DNA of 9,481 nt. Source: Actinomycetota bacterium (GTDB lineage Bacteria; Actinomycetota; Acidimicrobiia; Acidimicrobiales; Ilumatobacteraceae). The notes under the pieces were generated by a model that did not search any database, was not told the DNA's origin, and saw nothing but the letters and a program-made list of their open reading frames with translations. The position numbers were made by a program, and so were the translations under genes. Shown piece after piece: positions 5,756 through 9,481 of the stretch (position 1 is its first letter; each line of letters starts with the position of its first letter). The DNA lies in contig RGGX01000039.1 in the NCBI GenBank assembly GCA_010024485.1, forward strand, positions 1 through 9,481, given 5' to 3'.

Positions 5756-8700
5756 CGGGGGCCCTCCTCCACCGAGGGCAAGGGGCCGAGGTCGAGCACC
5801 GGTTCGTGCACAGCCCGCGTCCCGCCGCGGGTGCGCAGGGTGGCGGCGATCAGCGTCAGCCAGATCGCGGCGAGCACACCGAGCCAGAGGGTGCGCGTGA
5901 CGGGCCGGTCGTAGCTGATCTCGAGGACTCCCGGACCGGGAACATCGAAGGCGGTGGTCACGCCGAAACCGGCGCGCGCCGGGAGCTCGACACCGTCGAG
6001 GGCGGCCCGCCAGGAGCCGTCGAAGGGCACGCCGAGGTGGAGCACCCCGGCTTCGGGCACCACGGCGGAGGTGGCACCGCGGCGAGCGGCGACATCGACC
6101 ACGTCGACGGCTTCGCCCCGGGGGTCGACCAGGGTGGAGGTGCCGCTCAGGTCGGCCACCACCAGGCTGCCCTCACCGGCGAGGGTGGAGGCCTCTGCGG
6201 TTCCCCCGGTCAGGTAGGCGGCGGGAGGGATCCAGGAGCGATTCACGAACACCTCGACGGTCGGCGGCGACTGGATGGCGCCGATGTCGAGTTGGGCGGC
6301 GAGCGAGGCGACGAGTCCGACGGGGAGTGGCAGTGGGTCGTCGATCCTCGAGGCGACCCCGTCGGCGACGGGCACGGCGATGTAGCGGATGCCGAGAGGG
6401 GCGAGCAGTCGTCCGGCGCGGGCGGTGGTCCCGTCGGCGAGATGCCCGAGGGCCGACTCGACCCGATCCTCCGCCGGCCCGAGAGGGGTCGACCAGGCCT
6501 GACGCATGTCGAGGGGTCCACCGTCGACGACCGCCCAGGAGACACCCGTCGACGATGGATGCCCGGGCACCGGGAGCAGTCGGTCGTCACCCAACCAGAG
6601 CACGCGGTACGACCCGACGTCGGAGCGGGCCGGGAACTGGGAGGCGATCAGTGAGGCCGTCGGTGTCTGCGGCGCGCGCCAGTCCCCGGCGCCGACGGCG
6701 ACGAGGGCGGGGAGCAGGCCGACGACGAGACCGAGGTTGGCGAGCAGCGCCAGCGGCTGACGCCAACCGAAGTCACGGCCGAGCACATCCAGGTTGAATC
6801 CCCCGGTGATCGCGGCGGCGCCGAGGGCCAGGCCGAGCGCGATGGCGACAGCGAGATGGGTGTGCGAGGGGATCACCGGTCCGATCAGCCCGCGGTCATC
6901 GAGCACGATGAGCGCGGCGGCCGCGGTGACCGTGGCCGCCGCCCGAGCCGCCCAGGTCATGCGCCAGGCCCTGCTCACCAGGACCGCGGCGAGGAGCGGC
7001 ACCCACAGACCGAGGGCCAGCAGGTCGTACCAGCGGCCGGTGCCGCCACCGGCGAGCGCGCGCCACACCCCGAGGCGCTCACCGCTGCCGGCGCCGCCGA
7101 TCAGATCGACGCGGGTCCAGGTACTCGACCACGGGAGGTTGGCCACCCAGGCACCGGCCAGACCGATGATCGATGCGACCACGAACCAGGCGTTGACCCG
7201 GGCGTCGGCGCGCACGAGGACTCCGCCGAGCGCCATCGCCACTCCGACCCCGCCGATCACGATGAGGCTCGACGGCGCGAGGGCTGCGGAGGTGGCGAGG
7301 ACGAGGATGAGACCGGCGATGAGTCGGCGACGCAGCCCCGGTGAGGGGTCGTCGAGACCGTCGGGGAGGTCGCCGAGCACCGCGCCGGGGTCGGCGGTCG
7401 CGATCCCGGCGATCCGCCGTGTGATCTCGATGCTCCAGGGCAGCGCGGCGTAGAGCACGAGGGTGTCGAGTTCCCCGGCGGCGAGGCCTCGGGCGACGAT
7501 CGGGGCCGCCGCGTAGACGACGATGGCGGCGATCCGGGCGCGCGCCAGCGGGAAGACCGATGCCAGTCGTGAGGCGCCGAGGATTCCGAGGAGCACGAGC
7601 CCGAGCACCAGAACGGTCCGTGTGAGCCCCTCCTGGAACAGCAGGGCGGCGTCGAGGGCACCGAGGATCCCCCAACCAGTGGGGGCCGGTGAGGTGGCAC
7701 CGACCCCCCGCGGATCCCAGGCGGACCACATCGAGGCGAACCACTCGAACGCCGGGGTCGGCAGCGCCAGCAGGGCGCCGACCGGCCGGAAGGCGTCGAC
7801 GACCGCATCTCGGGAGCCGATGAGCACGAGGGCGATGACGGCCGACCAGGTGAGGCCGAGACCCGACGACCGCTGTCGCCAACGGCGCACCGTGGCGTCC
7901 TGGGAGACGTAGGTCGCCGTCTGGCGCGACCGCAGGTAGGAGGCGAGGCGGGCGCTCCCCCGGGTCTGGAGGGCGATGACCTCGTATTCGGGTACCGCGC
8001 GTTGGAGCCGGATCTCGTGCCGTCGGGCCATCACGGCGGGTAGCCGAATCAGGGTGTGTCCGAGCGCGGTGAGCGATCTCCATCCCTCGGCGAGCCGGCC
8101 GGTGAACGCACCGACCACGAACTCGACCATGGTCACCGCGATCAGGGCGAGGGCGCGCGGAACCAGCCGCGCCGCGCCGGTGAGGGTGAGCACACTCCAC
8201 ATCCGGCGACGGGCGTGCTCGCGCCCGTGGTCGATCTCGGGGCGACGGCCGGCGATGTCGGCGCGGTGCCGAACCACCGCCTCGGGGGCGACGATGACCC
8301 GGGCTCCAGCCCAGTGGGCTCGCCAGCACAGGTCGAGGTCCTCGCCGTGGAGTCGGGCGCGACGGTCGAAACCGCCGAGCGAGCGGAGGAGATCGGCGCG
8401 CACCAGGAGGCAGGCGGTGGGGAGGACGAACACGTCCCGCACCGCGTCGTGCTGCGACTGGTCGAGTTCGCCGGGTTCGATCGGCGAGTACGGCTCGCCG
8501 AAACGGTCGAGTCCGGAGCCGACGGACTGCAGCCGATCCCGGTCGTGCCAGTCGACGAGTTTCGGGCCGACGAGACCGGCGTTGGAGCGGTGGAACTCGG
8601 CGACGAGCATCGACACCGCCCCAGGATCGGGGGCGATGTCGTCGTGACACAGGAGGAAGAGCCCGTTGTCGCCAGCGACGAGGTCGAGTACCCCGTTGGC

Positions 8701-8928
8701 GGCACCGGCGAAACCCGACGACGGGTCGACCTCGCGGACGAGCGCGCCGGGGAGGATCTCGTCGATCAGGGCCCGGGCAGCGCCGTCGGGGTCGGAGGCG
8801 AGGAGGATGAGCCAGCGCAGGTCGGGATAGTTCTGGGCCGCGAGGGCCTGCAGGGTCTCAGCGAACCAGGCTCCGGGTTCGTGGACCACGACGACACCGA
8901 CCACGGTGACCGGTTCTGCTGCCTCCAC
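5752..8928 (-). CDS. GT2 glycosyltransferase fused to GT-C/YfhO-like membrane domain
   Basis: This is a 1058-residue two-part protein. Residues 1 to about 245 are a cytoplasmic GT2 domain: nucleotide-binding start (VTVVGVVVVH), a FAGAANGV segment, the DxD-equivalent HDD (95-97), the substrate loop GPKLVDW (121-127) and HGEDLDLCWR (194-203) with acidic Glu196/Asp197. It would add a sugar from an activated donor to a lipid or glycan; the sugar is unknown. After a helix at about 257-275 and a cytoplasmic stretch, about eleven more helices run from 357 to 748. They include GELDTLVLYAALPW (485-498), which resembles the GN/PW region of AftD-like GT-C proteins. A large extracytoplasmic part (about 750-1010) holds LGIRYI (845-850) and a YfhO-like W-x-A-x-x-DG turn (973-979). 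One last helix (1014-1031) precedes a short tail. Start is GTG 8928, with TAGCCT 8 bases upstream. It overlaps DUF5719 by four bases. Confidence 0.87.
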   Translation of the reverse strand: MEAAEPVTVVGVVVVHEPGAWFAETLQALAAQNYPDLRWLILLASDPDGAARALIDEILPGALVREVDPSSGFAGAANGVLDLVAGDNGLFLLCHDDIAPDPGAVSMLVAEFHRSNAGLVGPKLVDWHDRDRLQSVGSGLDRFGEPYSPIEPGELDQSQHDAVRDVFVLPTACLLVRADLLRSLGGFDRRARLHGEDLDLCWRAHWAGARVIVAPEAVVRHRADIAGRRPEIDHGREHARRRMWSVLTLTGAARLVPRALALIAVTMVEFVVGAFTGRLAEGWRSLTALGHTLIRLPAVMARRHEIRLQRAVPEYEVIALQTRGSARLASYLRSRQTATYVSQDATVRRWRQRSSGLGLTWSAVIALVLIGSRDAVVDAFRPVGALLALPTPAFEWFASMWSAWDPRGVGATSPAPTGWGILGALDAALLFQEGLTRTVLVLGLVLLGILGASRLASVFPLARARIAAIVVYAAAPIVARGLAAGELDTLVLYAALPWSIEITRRIAGIATADPGAVLGDLPDGLDDPSPGLRRRLIAGLILVLATSAALAPSSLIVIGGVGVAMALGGVLVRADARVNAWFVVASIIGLAGAWVANLPWSSTWTRVDLIGGAGSGERLGVWRALAGGGTGRWYDLLALGLWVPLLAAVLVSRAWRMTWAARAAATVTAAAALIVLDDRGLIGPVIPSHTHLAVAIALGLALGAAAITGGFNLDVLGRDFGWRQPLALLANLGLVVGLLPALVAVGAGDWRAPQTPTASLIASQFPARSDVGSYRVLWLGDDRLLPVPGHPSSTGVSWAVVDGGPLDMRQAWSTPLGPAEDRVESALGHLADGTTARAGRLLAPLGIRYIAVPVADGVASRIDDPLPLPVGLVASLAAQLDIGAIQSPPTVEVFVNRSWIPPAAYLTGGTAEASTLAGEGSLVVADLSGTSTLVDPRGEAVDVVDVAARRGATSAVVPEAGVLHLGVPFDGSWRAALDGVELPARAGFGVTTAFDVPGPGVLEISYDRPVTRTLWLGVLAAIWLTLIAATLRTRGGTRAVHEPVLDLGPLPSVEEGPR
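5763..5768 (-). promoter_or_regulatory. Strong Shine-Dalgarno (AGGAGG) for DUF5719
   Basis: AGGAGG on the minus strand lies 7 bases before the DUF5719 ATG at 5755, inside the last codons of the glycosyltransferase (VEEGPR then stop). The stop and start share the bases ATGA. Terminating ribosomes can therefore restart directly, so the two proteins are likely made in coupled amounts. It is the clearest ribosome-binding site in the window. Confidence 0.7.
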
Positions 8929-8936
8929 TTGCCGCG

Positions 8937-8942
8937 AGGCTA
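8937..8942 (-). promoter_or_regulatory. Putative -10 box (TAGCCT) for the glycosyltransferase operon
   Basis: On the minus strand TAGCCT is followed by eight bases and then the GTG at 8928. No Shine-Dalgarno-like sequence precedes the GTG, consistent with a leaderless transcript that would carry the glycosyltransferase, DUF5719 and probably the thioredoxin-fold gene. A -35 element is not recognisable. Confidence 0.42.
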
Positions 8943-9005
8943 GCGGTGCCGCTGGCGCGGAGTCCGGCAGGTGCCCAGTCCCGGTGCCCTGCGGGGGGTC
9001 ACCGG

Positions 9006-9011
9006 TAGATT
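9006..9011 (+). promoter_or_regulatory. Putative -10 box (TAGATT) for the flippase gene
   Basis: TAGATT is followed by nine bases and then the GTG at 9021. It is the best -10 match of the four in this window (TAnaaT-like) and is the only AT-rich hexamer in this part of the 92-base divergent gap (8929-9020). A leaderless start at or next to 9021 is inferred. No clear -35 is seen. Confidence 0.5.
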
Positions 9012-9020
9012 CGAGAACCC

Positions 9021-9481
9021 GTGTCCACCGAAGCCGTGTCCGCTGACGCCTCCGGGCGACGCCAACCCCTCCCTGAGGGGGCGCTCGTGGTCGCCCTCGG
9101 CCTCATCGTCGGCGGTATCGCGACCTACGCGTTCTTCCGGGTGGGGACGCTCACCCTCGGCGGCGATGAGGAGTTCGCGCCGATCGCCGCCCTCTGGTTC
9201 GCGATGTTCGCCCTGGCACCGGGGTTCTTCCTCCCACTCGAACAGGAGTTGAGCCGCGCCCTCGCCCACCGGACCGCCGTCGGTGAGGGTGGTCGACCGG
9301 TGGTCGCCCGCGTGCTGGTGCTCATGTCGATCATCGTCGCCGTGGTGGTGGCGGTGATGCTCGTGACCAGTCCGCTGGTCACCGACGCCTACTTCGACGG
9401 GCAGTGGGTGATGTTCGCGGCCCTGGTGGCGGCATTCGCGGTGTACGCCCCGGTGTTCCTGGCCCGGGGGATCTGCTCGGG
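9021..9481 (+). CDS. MOP/Wzx-type polysaccharide flippase (C-terminus off the right edge)
   Basis: The first 153 codons of a polytopic membrane protein are present; the frame is open to the window end. A short polar head (VSTEAVSADASGRRQPLPEG) precedes a helix at about 21-38. A loop with LGGDEEFAP follows, then a helix at about 55-70 ending in FFLPLEQELSRAL, a polar loop VGEGGRPVVAR, and helices at about 96-115 and 127-149. The paired-helix layout and the P-L-E-Q-E-x-S-R motif after the second helix are typical of actinobacterial polysaccharide biosynthesis/export proteins of the MOP superfamily, which flip lipid-linked glycans across the membrane. Start GTG 9021 is chosen by promoter spacing; GTG 9036 is an in-frame alternative. 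It is divergent from the glycosyltransferase gene, suggesting a shared pathway. The exact substrate cannot be read from this part. Confidence 0.78.
   Translation, partial: MSTEAVSADASGRRQPLPEGALVVALGLIVGGIATYAFFRVGTLTLGGDEEFAPIAALWFAMFALAPGFFLPLEQELSRALAHRTAVGEGGRPVVARVLVLMSIIVAVVVAVMLVTSPLVTDAYFDGQWVMFAALVAAFAVYAPVFLARGICS

Noticed and set aside
4337..5914. Long plus-strand open frame (525 codons) antisense to DUF5719 and the glycosyltransferase end
   Set aside because: The product is a low-complexity Arg/Gly/Asp/His-rich translation with no hydrophobic pattern or motif. The minus-strand gene in the same place has a signal helix, ordered repeats and a coupled start.
7079..8650. Same-strand alternative frame (523 codons) inside the glycosyltransferase gene
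   Set aside because: The translation is dominated by Arg and Pro, typical of a +1 frame of GC-rich code, while the main frame carries intact GT2 motifs throughout.

Overview
This is a high-GC stretch in which almost every base is coding and intergenic gaps are short. It holds four complete minus-strand genes of recognisable type, one large minus-strand membrane glycosyltransferase, one plus-strand ftsH, and a partial gene at each edge. DUF3499 and DUF5719 proteins, GTG starts and strong GC bias at third codon positions point to an actinomycete. An Acidimicrobiia-type lineage (Ilumatobacter/Iamia-like) is my best guess, but it is inferred from gene content only.

Left block (1-1685, minus strand, transcribed leftward): a small Cys/His protein (DUF3499-like), a CPBP-family intramembrane protease, then the N-terminal part of a polytopic GT-C-like / PTPS_related membrane protein that runs off the left edge. 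Centre (1743-3734, plus strand): a complete FtsH AAA+ zinc protease with an unusual proline-rich N-terminus, transcribed divergently from the DUF3499 gene. Right block (8928-3774, minus strand): a 1058-residue fusion of a cytoplasmic GT2 glycosyltransferase with a polytopic GT-C/YfhO-like membrane half. It is followed, with a 4-base ATGA overlap, by a DUF5719-like exported protein built of four similar repeats, and then by a membrane-anchored thioredoxin-fold protein that ends 39 bases from the end of ftsH. Right edge (9021-9481, plus strand): the start of a MOP/Wzx-type flippase, divergent from the glycosyltransferase.

The right block reads as a cell-surface glycan module: a fused inside/outside glycosyltransferase, a translationally coupled extracytoplasmic repeat protein, and a lipid-linked-oligosaccharide flippase on the other side of a 92-base divergent promoter. 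The centre and left hold two membrane proteases and a possible metal-binding small protein. All four genes that must begin a transcript have a TANNNT hexamer 6-9 bases before the start codon, consistent with leaderless transcription. The downstream genes in each minus-strand run show Shine-Dalgarno-like sequences or translational coupling instead. No RNA gene, CRISPR array, mobile element or convincing terminator was seen, and no non-coding stretch exceeds 92 bases.
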